Shown here one piece after another: positions 1 to 7,433 of a DNA stretch of 18,777 nucleotides. Location: positions 1 through 18,777 of the forward strand of contig CALGNW010000112.1 of the NCBI GenBank assembly GCA_937958345.1, written 5' to 3'. This DNA comes from an uncultured Neomegalonema sp. (lineage in GTDB: Bacteria > Pseudomonadota > Alphaproteobacteria > Rhodobacterales > Rhodobacteraceae). The stretch's first letter is position 1; each line of letters opens with the position of its first letter. The position numbers and the translations under genes were made by a program. The notes below the pieces were generated by a model. The model was not told where the DNA came from. It saw only the letters and a list, made by a program, of their open reading frames with translations, and ran no database searches.

Positions 1-534
1 ATGAGCGCCAACGAACTCTCAAAAACGGCGGTTTCAGCCCTGAAAGCCATGCTGGGAAAGCCCGTTTCCGCAATTTACGGCCACGAGGTTCACGCCGAAC
101 CTCTGCGTTCCAGTGCATCATTGCCAAAGGGCGCGATCTGGCTGGGTACGGGCACGGATTTCATCACCTTTGAAACGATCCATAAAACCTCAAAGGGCGA
201 TCAGGATTATCACCTGCTCGACATAAAACGCGGAGATATGCCGCTTGATCTGCCATTCAACGTGCGTTCCGGCGCAATCGGCCCGTGCTCTTTGATTGAG
301 CTGTCGATGCCGGGTGTTGAACTGCAAAGCATCGACATCGTGCAGATGACCGCCGAGCTGGATGACGTCGTGGTCTATGACCACTCGCTGACCTTCCGTT
401 TCGACGATGACAGCGCGATCACCCTCGGAACCGAACACGATTCTATTCTGGCCGCGCTGATTGTCCGCAAGGGCGAGGCGCAGTCGAACGACCCCGAATT
501 CGAGAAACTCGAAACCCGAATGACCCTGAAATAA
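1..534 (+). CDS. Conserved-looking protein of unknown function
   Basis: A 177-residue open frame starts with ATG at the first base of the window and stops 27 bases before rpsP. I do not recognise the family. The protein has no signal peptide, membrane segment or cysteine motif. It reads as a soluble alternating beta/alpha protein, with an acidic stretch near residues 132-138 (RFDDDSAIT region) and hydrophobic strands throughout. Codon use matches the following ribosomal genes, and it lies on the same strand close to rpsP, so it is probably the upstream member or neighbour of that operon. Because the window begins exactly at this ATG, an upstream start cannot be excluded and no ribosome binding site can be judged. 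Confidence 0.7.
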   Translation: MSANELSKTAVSALKAMLGKPVSAIYGHEVHAEPLRSSASLPKGAIWLGTGTDFITFETIHKTSKGDQDYHLLDIKRGDMPLDLPFNVRSGAIGPCSLIELSMPGVELQSIDIVQMTAELDDVVVYDHSLTFRFDDDSAITLGTEHDSILAALIVRKGEAQSNDPEFEKLETRMTLK

Positions 535-561
535 GTACTTTAATTCTAAGGACTATCGACA

Positions 562-984
562 ATGGCAACAGTTATCCGTCTGGCCCGTGGTGGCTCTAAA
601 AAGCGTCCCTTTTATCGCATCGTTGTGGCCGACAGCCGCATGGCGCGTGACGGCCGCTTTATCGAGAAAGTGGGCACGTACAACCCTCTGCTCGCGAAAG
701 ACAACGAAGAGCGCGTGAAGATGGACGTCGAGCGCATCAAAGAGTGGATGAGCAAGGGTGCAAAGCCAACCGACCGCATCTGCCGTTTCCTCGAAGCTGC
801 TGGCGAGATGGAAAAGAAAACCCGCAATAACCCGAACAAAGCAAAGCCCGGCAAAAAGGCTGAAGAGCGCGTTCAGGAAAAAGCTGACAAGGCTCAGGCT
901 CTTAAGGACGCTGAAGAAGAAGCGAAAAATGCACCGGCGGAAGAGGCCGCAGCAGAGCCTGCAGCCGAAGAAGCTGCAAGCTAG
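562..984 (+). CDS. rpsP: 30S ribosomal protein S16
   Basis: Component of the small ribosomal subunit needed for 30S assembly. The N-terminal 80 or so residues are a textbook S16: MATVIRLARGGSKKRPFYRI, then VVADSRMARDGRFIEKVGTYNPL and a helix with the family pattern. The protein is 140 residues, much longer than the minimal S16 of about 80. The extra part from about residue 95 is a low-complexity tail rich in Lys, then Ala and Glu, as in many Rhodobacterales S16 proteins. The start is supported by AAGGA at 548-552, nine bases upstream. It is the first ribosomal gene of the rpsP-rimM-trmD-rplS group found across bacteria. Confidence 0.98.
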   Translation: MATVIRLARGGSKKRPFYRIVVADSRMARDGRFIEKVGTYNPLLAKDNEERVKMDVERIKEWMSKGAKPTDRICRFLEAAGEMEKKTRNNPNKAKPGKKAEERVQEKADKAQALKDAEEEAKNAPAEEAAAEPAAEEAAS

Positions 985-1004
985 CACGCAGGAGGCCGCG
1001 GATC

Positions 1005-1703
1005 ATGGCGAAGCAATTTGGCGTCCCGTTGGGCGAACCCGTTGCTTCGCCTAACGCCCGGCTTCCCTGCGGGCGCCCCCTGACAGGGCGCTATTGCCAT
1101 CTTGAAAAACTGGACCGCGCGGCTCACGGCGCAGCCCTTTGGGATTGCGCCGCTGCCGAACCGGCGGACCGCTGGGCTTACCTTGGTGCGGTCGGGCCGT
1201 TCGGGCGTGGCGACGAGGCGGCTTTTGACGACCTTGTTGCCGGTCACGCGGCCAGTTTAGATCCGTTTTTCTATGCGGTTCTGCCGAGTGGGGGGCAAGC
1301 ACAGGGCTGGATGTCGCTCATGCGCCCCGATATTCCGAACGGCGTGATCGAAACGGGATGGATTTGGTTTTCGTCCGGCCTGGGCGGAACGCGAGCTGCG
1401 ACCGAAGCGATGTATCTGGTGATGCAGTATGCCTTTGAAGATCTCGGGATGCGCCGCTACGAGTGGAAGTGCAATGCGCTGAATAAACCCTCGTGCAGCG
1501 CAGCGGAACGACTGGGCTTTTCCTTTGAAGGTATATTTCGACAGCATCAGATCTCGCGTGGATTGAACCGCGATACTGCGTGGTTTTCGATTCTTGACCG
1601 CGAATGGCCGCATGTGAAATCGGCCTTTGAAATGTGGCTTGAACCGAAAAACTTTGACAGTGATGGACGCCAGATAAGACGACTACAGGAATTCCGGGAA
1701 TGA
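1005..1703 (+). CDS. GNAT-family N-acetyltransferase (RimJ/RimL type)
   Basis: A 232-residue protein predicted to move an acetyl group from acetyl-CoA to an amine, possibly a protein N-terminus. The second half carries the RimJ/RimL-like signature: KCNALNKPSCSAAERLGF near residues 155-172, followed by FEGIFRQHQISRGLNRDTAW and a final EWP. These correspond to the usual N-x-x-S-x-x-A-AERLGF, E-G-x-x-R and RDT elements. Start choice is supported by AGGAGG at 990-995. The gene lies 20 bases after rpsP and its stop overlaps the rimM start (ATGA at 1700-1703), so it is translated with the ribosome-maturation operon. A ribosomal protein or translation factor is a natural substrate guess, but the sequence does not show the target. 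Confidence 0.9.
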   Translation: MAKQFGVPLGEPVASPNARLPCGRPLTGRYCHLEKLDRAAHGAALWDCAAAEPADRWAYLGAVGPFGRGDEAAFDDLVAGHAASLDPFFYAVLPSGGQAQGWMSLMRPDIPNGVIETGWIWFSSGLGGTRAATEAMYLVMQYAFEDLGMRRYEWKCNALNKPSCSAAERLGFSFEGIFRQHQISRGLNRDTAWFSILDREWPHVKSAFEMWLEPKNFDSDGRQIRRLQEFRE

Positions 1704-2215
1704 TTGATCGCGTATGTGTAGGCGCCATTGCCGGCGCGTTCGGTGTGCGTGGCGAGGCAAAGCTTAAATGCTTTACCGGCGATCCCGCCGCGATTGGCGA
1801 ATATGGCCCGCTTGCTACCGAGGACGGCAAACGACTGTTTACGGCCAAGCTGACCCGCCAGATCAAGGGCGGGTATGCTGCGCGTCTTACCGGTGTTGAA
1901 ACCCGGGAAGAGGCCGAGGCGCTGAAAGGAACACGCCTTTATGCCGACCGCTCGGCGATGCCAGAGCCGGATGAAGAAGAGTTCTACTACGCCGATTTGT
2001 TAGGTCTGCGGATCGAGGCGACGGATGGCACAGTTCTCGGAAAGATCAAGGCAATTCAGGACTTCGGTGCTGGCGATGTGATCGAGTATTTGCCCGAAGG
2101 CGGCGGCGAGTCGCTCTACCTTGCTTTCACCCGCGATGTTGTTCCGACCGTTGATGTAACGGGTGGCCGTATCGTGGCGCAGCCTCCGGAAGAAGTCGAA
2201 GAAGATCGGGAATGA
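1700..2215 (+). CDS. rimM: Ribosome maturation factor RimM
   Basis: Helps mature the 3' domain of 16S rRNA in the 30S subunit, where the family binds S19. The 171-residue length is typical. The N-terminal RimM domain shows CVGAIAGAFGVRGEAKLK at residues 6-23. The C-terminal PRC-barrel begins with the EEFYYADLLG motif at about 93-102 and continues through GKIKAIQDFGAGD. The gene starts inside the stop of the GNAT gene and ends inside the start of the next gene (ATGA at 2212-2215), so it is translationally coupled on both sides. The acidic C-terminus (EEVEEDRE) is unremarkable. Confidence 0.97.
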   Translation: MIDRVCVGAIAGAFGVRGEAKLKCFTGDPAAIGEYGPLATEDGKRLFTAKLTRQIKGGYAARLTGVETREEAEALKGTRLYADRSAMPEPDEEEFYYADLLGLRIEATDGTVLGKIKAIQDFGAGDVIEYLPEGGGESLYLAFTRDVVPTVDVTGGRIVAQPPEEVEEDRE

Positions 2216-3057
2216 CCGGTTTTGATCTCGACCGGGCAAAGGGCATGTTGCTGGGGTTGGCGGTCGGTGATGCGCTGGGCATTACTTTGCAATCTGCCGC
2301 GCGTGACAGCCTCCCGCCCGTAGCGGATATGGTCGGTGGGGGGCCGTTTAAACTGGAGGCTGGCCAATGGACCGATTGCACCTCGATGGCACTATGCCTT
2401 GGCGAAAGCCTGCTGCATTGCGAGGGCTGGAGAGCTGACGATTGTGCCCGCCGTTTTGTACGCTGGCGCGACGAGGGGCATCTGTCCGTCACCGGAACAT
2501 GTTTCCACATCGGAAAAACGGTTGATGCGGCGCTCAGCCGTTTCGTCCGCGACGGCGACCCCTACGCAGGCGACACCAATCCGCGCAGTGCGGGGAACGG
2601 CGGCATCATGCGCCTTACCCCCGCAGTCATTGCCCATCACCGCGACGCGATGGCGGCGGTCGATGTGTCGGTTCTCCAAAGCCAGATCACCCATGCCGCG
2701 GATGAGTGCGACGACTTTGCGTTTGCGCTTTCGGGGTTCTTGCACAGCGGGCGGTTGCAGGACGCTCTGCATCGCCTGCCGGCTGACACACCGCGCGATA
2801 AGGTGAAGTCGGGCGGATATGTCCGCGACAGCTATGAGGCCGCCTTCTGGTCTTTTGAAAACACCGCTTCGTTCCGGGATTGTCTCGTTCTTGCGGCAAG
2901 CCTCGGCGGCGATTCCGGTACAGTTGCGTCGATTGCGGGGCAGATTGCGGGCCGGATATATGGCATAGAGGGTATTCCGGCGGACTGGCTTGCGACGCTG
3001 GCATGGCGTGAACGGATCGAGGCGATGGCTGCCGATCTATTTGCGTTGGGATCATAA
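2212..3057 (+). CDS. ADP-ribosylglycohydrolase (DraG/ARH) family protein with altered metal motifs
   Basis: A 281-residue protein of the all-helical DraG/ARH fold, whose members use two metal ions to remove ADP-ribose from proteins, nucleic acids or small molecules. The N-terminal GMLLGLAVGDALG (11-23), the GxWTD motif (51-55), the SAGNGGIMRLTP region (126-137) and the C-terminal AASLGGDSGTVAS region (228-240) place it clearly. Family members normally read TDDT in the first metal motif and D-x-D-T in the last. Here these read T54-D55-C56-T57 and D234-S-G236-T237, so one aspartate is replaced in each (bases 2377-2379 TGC and 2917-2919 GGT). The frame is intact and otherwise conserved, so this looks like a functional divergence rather than decay. 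It overlaps rimM by 4 bases. Activity and substrate are unknown. Confidence 0.9.
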   Translation: MTGFDLDRAKGMLLGLAVGDALGITLQSAARDSLPPVADMVGGGPFKLEAGQWTDCTSMALCLGESLLHCEGWRADDCARRFVRWRDEGHLSVTGTCFHIGKTVDAALSRFVRDGDPYAGDTNPRSAGNGGIMRLTPAVIAHHRDAMAAVDVSVLQSQITHAADECDDFAFALSGFLHSGRLQDALHRLPADTPRDKVKSGGYVRDSYEAAFWSFENTASFRDCLVLAASLGGDSGTVASIAGQIAGRIYGIEGIPADWLATLAWRERIEAMAADLFALGS

Positions 3058-3068
3058 CGGAGAATCCG

Positions 3069-3305
3069 ATGAAATTGACGTTAGATATCGATTGCACCCC
3101 CCAAGAAGCCCGCACATTTCTGGGCCTGCCGGATGTTGAGGCGCTGAACACGCTGATCGTCGAGGAAATAACGGCCCGTGCCAAGGACCGGATGGACACG
3201 CTCGCGGATCCCGAGCAATTCGTGGCGCAGATGATGAGCATGGGCGGGAAAAGCATGGAAACTGTTCAGGCGATGATGGCTGCGGCGATGAGCGGGAAAA
3301 AGTGA
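3069..3305 (+). CDS. Small DUF6489-like protein
   Basis: A 78-residue protein starting MKLTLDIDCTPQEARTFLG, then an acidic helix (DVEALNTLIVEEITARAKDR) and a Met-rich C-terminus (QMMSMGGKSMETVQAMMAAA). The opening resembles the small alphaproteobacterial family I know as DUF6489; the label is from memory and unverified. No function is established that I can name. The start has GGAG at 3059-3062. The stop overlaps the GTG start of trmD (GTGA at 3302-3305), so it is coupled to trmD translation. The Met-rich amphipathic tail might bind a partner or membrane, but that is only a guess. Confidence 0.85.
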   Translation: MKLTLDIDCTPQEARTFLGLPDVEALNTLIVEEITARAKDRMDTLADPEQFVAQMMSMGGKSMETVQAMMAAAMSGKK

Positions 3306-4108
3306 CAAAACCAACGCGATCTCATGGTCTGCGCCAGATTAAGCCCTCGGCTCAACCGCGCACGCTGATGGACGAATCAGGGGCAAAGTCCGACCCGACA
3401 TGGCGTGCCAAAGTCTTAACGCTGTATCCCGAGATGTTTCCGGGACCTCTGGGTGTGTCGCTGATCGGGAAAGCGCGCGAAAAACGGATTTGGACGCTGG
3501 AAACGCTGGACATCCGTAGCTTTGCGACGGATAAGCACCGCTCTGTCGATGATACCCCGGCAGGCGGCGGACCCGGTATGGTTCTCAGGCCTGATGTGGT
3601 TGCGGCAGCGATAGATGCTTCACTTGCAAAAGTGCCCAAGGATCGGGCGCGGTGGCCGGTGTTGTGTTTTTCGGCGCGTGGACGGCCTATTACCCAAAAG
3701 CGGGTGGCAGAGTTGTCCAAGTGCGAGGGTGTCACGCTGTTATGCGGACGCTTTGAAGGCATCGACCAGCGGGTCCTCGAGGCTCGGGACGTCGAAGAGA
3801 TCAGCGTCGGTGACGCGGTGCTTACGGGGGGAGAAATCCCCGCAATGGTGCTGATCGATGCGGTGGTGAGGCTGTTGCCCGGTGTGCTTGGTGCGCTGGA
3901 ATCAACGGTCGATGAAAGTTTTTCTGCGGGGCTGCTGGAGCATCCTCAATATACACGACCCCCGGAATGGGAGGGTCGCGCGATACCGGAGGTTCTCCTC
4001 TCCGGCCATCACGCGAATGTCGCCAAATGGCGGCGCTCTCAGTCCGAGGCTACGACGAAAGAACGGCGTCCCGATCTCTGGCGGGCCTTCCTTGATACCA
4101 AGGAATAG
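3302..4108 (+). CDS. trmD: tRNA (guanine-N1)-methyltransferase TrmD
   Basis: Methylates G37 next to the anticodon of certain tRNAs, using S-adenosylmethionine, which prevents +1 frameshifting. The 268 residues include the SPOUT trefoil-knot signatures: DDTPAGGGPGMVLRPD (83-98), LLCGRFEGIDQRV (146-158) and SVGDAVLTGGEIPAM (168-182). The conserved Arg of the IDQR motif and the Asp of VGD, which are implicated in catalysis in the family, are present. A 30-residue N-terminal extension with SHG and QPR elements precedes the usual start; this looks like the extension seen in Rhodobacterales TrmD. Start is GTG at 3302, overlapping the preceding stop. A downstream ATG at 3368 is an alternative, but it would remove the extension. 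Confidence 0.96.
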   Translation: MTKPTRSHGLRQIKPSAQPRTLMDESGAKSDPTWRAKVLTLYPEMFPGPLGVSLIGKAREKRIWTLETLDIRSFATDKHRSVDDTPAGGGPGMVLRPDVVAAAIDASLAKVPKDRARWPVLCFSARGRPITQKRVAELSKCEGVTLLCGRFEGIDQRVLEARDVEEISVGDAVLTGGEIPAMVLIDAVVRLLPGVLGALESTVDESFSAGLLEHPQYTRPPEWEGRAIPEVLLSGHHANVAKWRRSQSEATTKERRPDLWRAFLDTKE

Positions 4109-4149
4109 CACCCGGCACGGAGGAGCAGAGCACTCGGACCCGAAAACCC

Positions 4150-4186
4150 GTCCAGCAAAAGCTGGCTGACGATAAGGAGCGTTCCG
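4150..4186 (+). promoter_or_regulatory. rplS leader hairpin and ribosome binding site
   Basis: The 78 bases between trmD and rplS contain a small perfect hairpin, CCAGC at 4152-4156 and GCTGG at 4161-4165 with an AAAA loop. A strong AAGGAG lies 7 bases before the rplS ATG. The hairpin could tune rplS translation relative to trmD, whose products are needed in very different amounts. No T-tract follows it, so it is not a terminator. Confidence 0.35.
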
Positions 4187-4573
4187 ATGAACGTGATTGA
4201 ACAACTCGAAGAAGAACAGCGCGCCGAGCTGGCCGCAAAGCGCCCGATCCCTGATTTCAAACCCGGCGACACGCTCAAGGTCAGCGTTTTTGTCCGCGAG
4301 GGCGAGCGCGTCCGCACGCAGGCTTATGAAGGCGTCTGCATCGCCCGTTCCGGCGGCGAAACTCTGAACGGCGGTTTTACCGTCCGCAAAATTTCCTACG
4401 GCGAAGGTGTGGAGCGTGTGTTCCCGCTGTACAGCCCGTCTATCGAAAAAATCGAAGTGATCCGCCGCGGTAAAGTCCGCCGCGCCAAGCTGTACTACCT
4501 GCGTGATCGTCGTGGTAAGTCGGCGCGTATTGCCGAGAAAACCAACTACCGTCCGCGGAAGGCGAAAGCCTGA
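4187..4573 (+). CDS. rplS: 50S ribosomal protein L19
   Basis: Large-subunit protein at the 30S-50S interface. The 128-residue length and sequence are typical: an N-terminal helix (MNVIEQLEEEQ), then FKPGDTLKVSVFVREG, AYEGVCIARSGG, TVRKISYGEGVERVFPLYSP and the basic KVRRAKLYYLRDRRGKSARI region near the end. It is the last gene of the operon and is followed by an intrinsic terminator 32 bases downstream. No rpmE follows it. Confidence 0.98.
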   Translation: MNVIEQLEEEQRAELAAKRPIPDFKPGDTLKVSVFVREGERVRTQAYEGVCIARSGGETLNGGFTVRKISYGEGVERVFPLYSPSIEKIEVIRRGKVRRAKLYYLRDRRGKSARIAEKTNYRPRKAKA

Positions 4574-4605
4574 TCGCATCGACTTCGGTCGTAACGGTAA
4601 ACAAG

Positions 4606-4634
4606 CGCGGCAGAGCAATCTGCCGCGTTTTTTT
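4606..4634 (+). terminator. Intrinsic terminator of the rpsP-rplS operon
   Basis: Perfect 9-bp stem CGCGGCAGA (4606-4614) and TCTGCCGCG (4619-4627) closed by a GCAA tetraloop and followed immediately by seven T residues (4628-4634). Confidence 0.92.
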
Positions 4635-4877
4635 GACAGTGATTCGGCGACGCAGCCGGTCTAATCAATTTTAAGTTGTCAGATACTATATTTTATAAAT
4701 CTAAAGGTGCGCAAACCGTTGCAGGTTTGCGACCGAGTCCCGAATTCGACGTGACTCTAGCTATAGTTACCGCCTGGTGAGGCTGGAACAGGTCTTTTTC
4801 TCCTGTGTACGAAATGCGTAAAGGCCGCACACATCGCGCTGTCCGGCGAGCGGAACGGTCCTCTGGAGGAGACCACT
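4635..4877 (+). promoter_or_regulatory. Promoter and leader region of the porin gene with a 22-bp palindrome
   Basis: No gene here. An A/T-rich block at 4660-4702 contains -10-like hexamers (TATAAA at 4694-4699, TATATT at 4687-4692) and is the likely promoter, although no convincing -35 is correctly spaced. Just downstream, 4710-4731 is a perfect inverted repeat of two 8-base arms, CGCAAACC and GGTTTGCG, around GTTGCA. It lies where a repressor would overlap the transcription start. About 150 bases of leader follow, with a minor ACAGG/CCTGT repeat (4788-4806) and a strong GGAGGAG site (4865-4871) six bases before the ATG. Confidence 0.4.
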
Positions 4878-6029
4878 ATGAAAAGTTCAAAGTCACTCAT
4901 CATCGCTGCGACTCTCGCTGCGGCCCCATCGGTTTCTAACGCGGGCGGCTTCGATCTGACCGGTCAGCCGATCGACATTATTTTTGAAGAGGGCAACTAC
5001 ATCGAGGGCCGGGTCGGCATCGTGGTTCCCGACGTTAAGGGCGATAATCCCGTTTTTGGCGCGTTCGGCAACACAGCCGAAAAAACGCCGTTCTTCGCCG
5101 GAGGCGTGAAGGCCGATTTCAGTGACCGGATTTCCGGCGCTCTGATCATCGACACGCCATTCTTGCGCGAGTCGCAATACGATGCCGGCCTGTTCGTTGG
5201 CACGGCTGCCGAGGTTGAGGCCAAAACCCTGACAGCCGTCGCGCGCTTTAAGGTCAGCGATAACTTCAGCGTTTACGGCGGTCCGCGCTTCCAGTCTGCC
5301 AGCGTTGACCTGCAGGGCCCCACCCGCGACGTAAACCCGACCAGCCCCAACTTTGGGGCGTTAACGCCAGCGCCGATTTATCAGATCGACGTTGAGGACG
5401 AGGGCATCGGATTTGTTGTTGGTGCAGCGGCGGAAATTCCCGCCTATAAGGCCCGCCTCGCGGTGACGTATAACTCTGAAATCACGCATAAATTTGACTC
5501 GGAAGAAATCTTTCTGACGCCGGTCGGCCTTGCGACGGTTCCCGGAAGCTTCGAGATTCATACGCCTCAGTCGGTCAACATTGATTTGCAAGCGCCGCTT
5601 TCGACCTCGACGCTGCTCAAGGCATCGGTTCGCTGGGCAAACTGGGAGGGTGTTGACTTTGCTCCTCCGGGCTTCGCTGCACCGCCGCCGAACGGTTTCG
5701 GACGTCCGGTTGTCGAATACACGGAGGACGTTTTCACGTACCGCCTTACCGTTGCCCAGCGTTTGAACGAAAATTTCGCAGCCTTTGTCACCGGCAGTTA
5801 TGAGGCAGACGGAGGCGAGTCAATTAGTCTGTTTAAGACCGTTGATGGTGGCATCAGCCTTGGCGGCGGCTTCAACTATCAGGATGAGAGCGGGTTCAAC
5901 ATCACCCTGGGCGGCGAATATCGCTGGCTGAACGGCATCGACGGACCGCAAGCACCCGGCGCGCCCGACTCGACCTTTGACGATCCAACCGCTTTCGCGG
6001 CGTCGATGAAAGTGGGCTACCGGTTCTAA
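4878..6029 (+). CDS. FadL/OmpP1-like outer membrane beta-barrel protein
   Basis: A 383-residue outer membrane channel protein, probably for hydrophobic or aromatic compounds if the family resemblance holds. A Sec signal peptide (MKSSKSLIIAATLAAAPSVSNA) precedes a mature N-terminus starting GGFDLTGQPIDIIFEEGNYIE. The body is made of alternating amphipathic strands, for example FKVSDNFSVYGGPRFQSASV and NITLGGEYRWLNG. The protein ends in the beta-barrel assembly signal MKVGYRF with a terminal Phe. It has its own promoter region after the L19 terminator and a long leader of the kind often targeted by small RNAs in porin genes. The substrate cannot be read from sequence. Confidence 0.85.
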   Translation: MKSSKSLIIAATLAAAPSVSNAGGFDLTGQPIDIIFEEGNYIEGRVGIVVPDVKGDNPVFGAFGNTAEKTPFFAGGVKADFSDRISGALIIDTPFLRESQYDAGLFVGTAAEVEAKTLTAVARFKVSDNFSVYGGPRFQSASVDLQGPTRDVNPTSPNFGALTPAPIYQIDVEDEGIGFVVGAAAEIPAYKARLAVTYNSEITHKFDSEEIFLTPVGLATVPGSFEIHTPQSVNIDLQAPLSTSTLLKASVRWANWEGVDFAPPGFAAPPPNGFGRPVVEYTEDVFTYRLTVAQRLNENFAAFVTGSYEADGGESISLFKTVDGGISLGGGFNYQDESGFNITLGGEYRWLNGIDGPQAPGAPDSTFDDPTAFAASMKVGYRF

Positions 6030-6052
6030 CGACTTGAGGCTAGGTTCCTGAC

Positions 6053-6583
6053 ATGGAATTGGCTGATATAGATGCGATGCGCGGCAGGATCATCCTGCCG
6101 CGTTATTTGTTCCCGGCCTCCGAAATGCGCGTTCTCGAATGCAGTGATATGGCCGAAATTGTCGATTGGTCGCCTCCGGCGATCCTGACGCGGCAGGGCG
6201 AGTTCCTGTTCATTCCCGCCGAACAACAGGACGCTCTGCAAGCGTTTGCGCGTGAACAGAGTATTCCGGTGACGCGCCGATATGATGTCTGGTCTGATCT
6301 GCTCGATCCGTTTTTGGATACGGAATTTTCCGAAGAGGCGGCAATGGCCACCCAAGTCAGACTGCGGGAGCGCGGGCAGCTGACGGATACCGAAATTGCC
6401 GGAATACGCAAAACCGTCGGGACCAGAATGCTCGCTCTTACAGCGCAGACGTGGGAGTGGCAAAGCTATGGCCTGTATGATGCGCTTACTGCCATGAAGC
6501 CGTGGACGTCGTTGCGGCGGAACCGCTGGTTGGAATTCTACGCGGGTGCCATGGAAATCGCCCGTCGGGGCGGCGTGAAGTAG
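6053..6583 (+). CDS. Hypothetical protein
   Basis: A 176-residue cytoplasmic-looking protein of unknown family, 23 bases after the porin stop and on the same strand, so perhaps cotranscribed. No signal peptide or membrane segment. The N-terminal half (MRVLECSDMAEIVDW, then GEFLFIPAEQQDALQAFA) looks alpha/beta; the C-terminal half is helical and Trp/Arg-rich (TWEWQSYGLYDALTAMKPW, then NRWLEFYAGAMEIARRGG). The only ribosome binding candidates are weak (GAGG about 12 bases upstream), consistent with readthrough from the porin gene. Codon use is like its neighbours. Confidence 0.75.
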   Translation: MELADIDAMRGRIILPRYLFPASEMRVLECSDMAEIVDWSPPAILTRQGEFLFIPAEQQDALQAFAREQSIPVTRRYDVWSDLLDPFLDTEFSEEAAMATQVRLRERGQLTDTEIAGIRKTVGTRMLALTAQTWEWQSYGLYDALTAMKPWTSLRRNRWLEFYAGAMEIARRGGVK

Positions 6584-6778
6584 AGCGCATCCCGAAGAAG
6601 GCCGCGCCCCGCATCCCGATGTGGCATCTTCCGGTGCGCGCCGCCTTGCGCCGTTTGCCGACTGGATCAAAGGCATTTGTCCGGCGCTGCATCCGAAAAT
6701 CAGGCTGGGGCCAACAGGGCAGTCTTCTGAGCGGACTTCACATCTGCGTCAGGGCGTGGCCTCTACGCACCACTTTTA
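6584..6778. other. Convergent intergenic region, nothing recognisable
   Basis: This 195-base gap separates the ends of two convergent genes. Short open frames on both strands show no recognisable protein, and there is no clear hairpin plus T-tract. It may be a degraded coding remnant, because its composition is like coding DNA, but I cannot assign one. Confidence 0.4.
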
Positions 6779-7348
6779 TCAGCTGCCCCATGTCCGCACC
6801 GGGCCAGTATCGAAGTGAACAAAGTTGGATCTCGTGTAAACCCCGACGCCGCCGCCGCCGATATGTTTGCCGGCGCGTTGCAGCAGGTCGACGTTGACGC
6901 CCTCCATACGCAAATCAGCTGCCATCCCTTTGAGATGATATGATTTTTTAGCGACACCGCTGCTGTTTTTGCGCAGCATGTCGTTGGTGCGCTGTGACCG
7001 GAAACCCGAGATTACCGAAAATGGCCGGTCATGGCCGATCAGGGTTTGCGCCGCGGAAAGAATGTCAATCAGACGCGGGTCCATTTGCCGGGACTCATCG
7101 GCGCGCACATCGCGCATAATCCGGTTAAGATCTTGCATTACTTCTGGGACATAACGCCCCCGAACGTAGTATATAGCGTCAAGGCGCTCGTCTGTACGCG
7201 GGCTATAGATGTTGATCCGGCGCAGCGTATCAGGGGCTGCGGCCCATACTCGGTTCGGCAATACTGCCGCCGTTACGGCGAATGACATGGCTCCGGCAAG
7301 TGCCGCGCGCCGCGACAGACCGGAGTGGAGAGTATCATTGCTGGACAC
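6779..7348 (-). CDS. YcbK/MepK-like murein peptidase (DUF882), Tat-exported
   Basis: A 189-residue periplasmic protein of the M15-like YcbK family; in E. coli MepK cleaves peptidoglycan cross-links including 3-3 links. Residues 12-40 form a twin-arginine signal (LSRRAALAGAMSFAVTAAVL, then AAA). The zinc-site residues of the fold are visible: H138 in SYHLKG, D145 in AADLRM and H178 in FVHFD, after the SGFRS motif at 114-118. Start is GTG at 7348, with GGAA on the complementary strand about eight bases upstream. It is divergent from the L,D-transpeptidase gene, whose 3-3 cross-links it may hydrolyse, so the pair makes functional sense. Confidence 0.92.
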   Translation of the reverse strand: MSSNDTLHSGLSRRAALAGAMSFAVTAAVLPNRVWAAAPDTLRRINIYSPRTDERLDAIYYVRGRYVPEVMQDLNRIMRDVRADESRQMDPRLIDILSAAQTLIGHDRPFSVISGFRSQRTNDMLRKNSSGVAKKSYHLKGMAADLRMEGVNVDLLQRAGKHIGGGGVGVYTRSNFVHFDTGPVRTWGS

Positions 7349-7433
7349 GGTTAAAATTCCTGGTTGTGAGACCCCTCGCGGCTTGTTTGCGTCGCTGGCG
7401 ACGCGCTGTACCGCTGTTGGATCGGAGTATGCT
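7349..7433. promoter_or_regulatory. Divergent promoter region with a 16-bp palindrome
   Basis: The 85 bases between the two divergent cell-wall genes contain GCGTCGC (7389-7395) and GCGACGC (7398-7404), a perfect 7-bp inverted repeat with a TG spacer. Such a site could let one regulator control both genes. For the rightward gene a weak -35/-10 pair (TTGTTT at 7383, TGTACC at 7407) would bracket it. GGAG at 7424-7427 is the ribosome binding site that fixes the transpeptidase start at 7434. Confidence 0.4.

Noticed and set aside
6584..6778. Pseudogene fragments between the convergent genes
   Set aside because: Short frames on each strand resemble no protein I know, so a degraded gene cannot be claimed.
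7209..7433. Upstream extension of the L,D-transpeptidase frame
   Set aside because: It runs over the divergent YcbK-like gene, and GTG 7434 has a strong ribosome binding site and a clear signal peptide.
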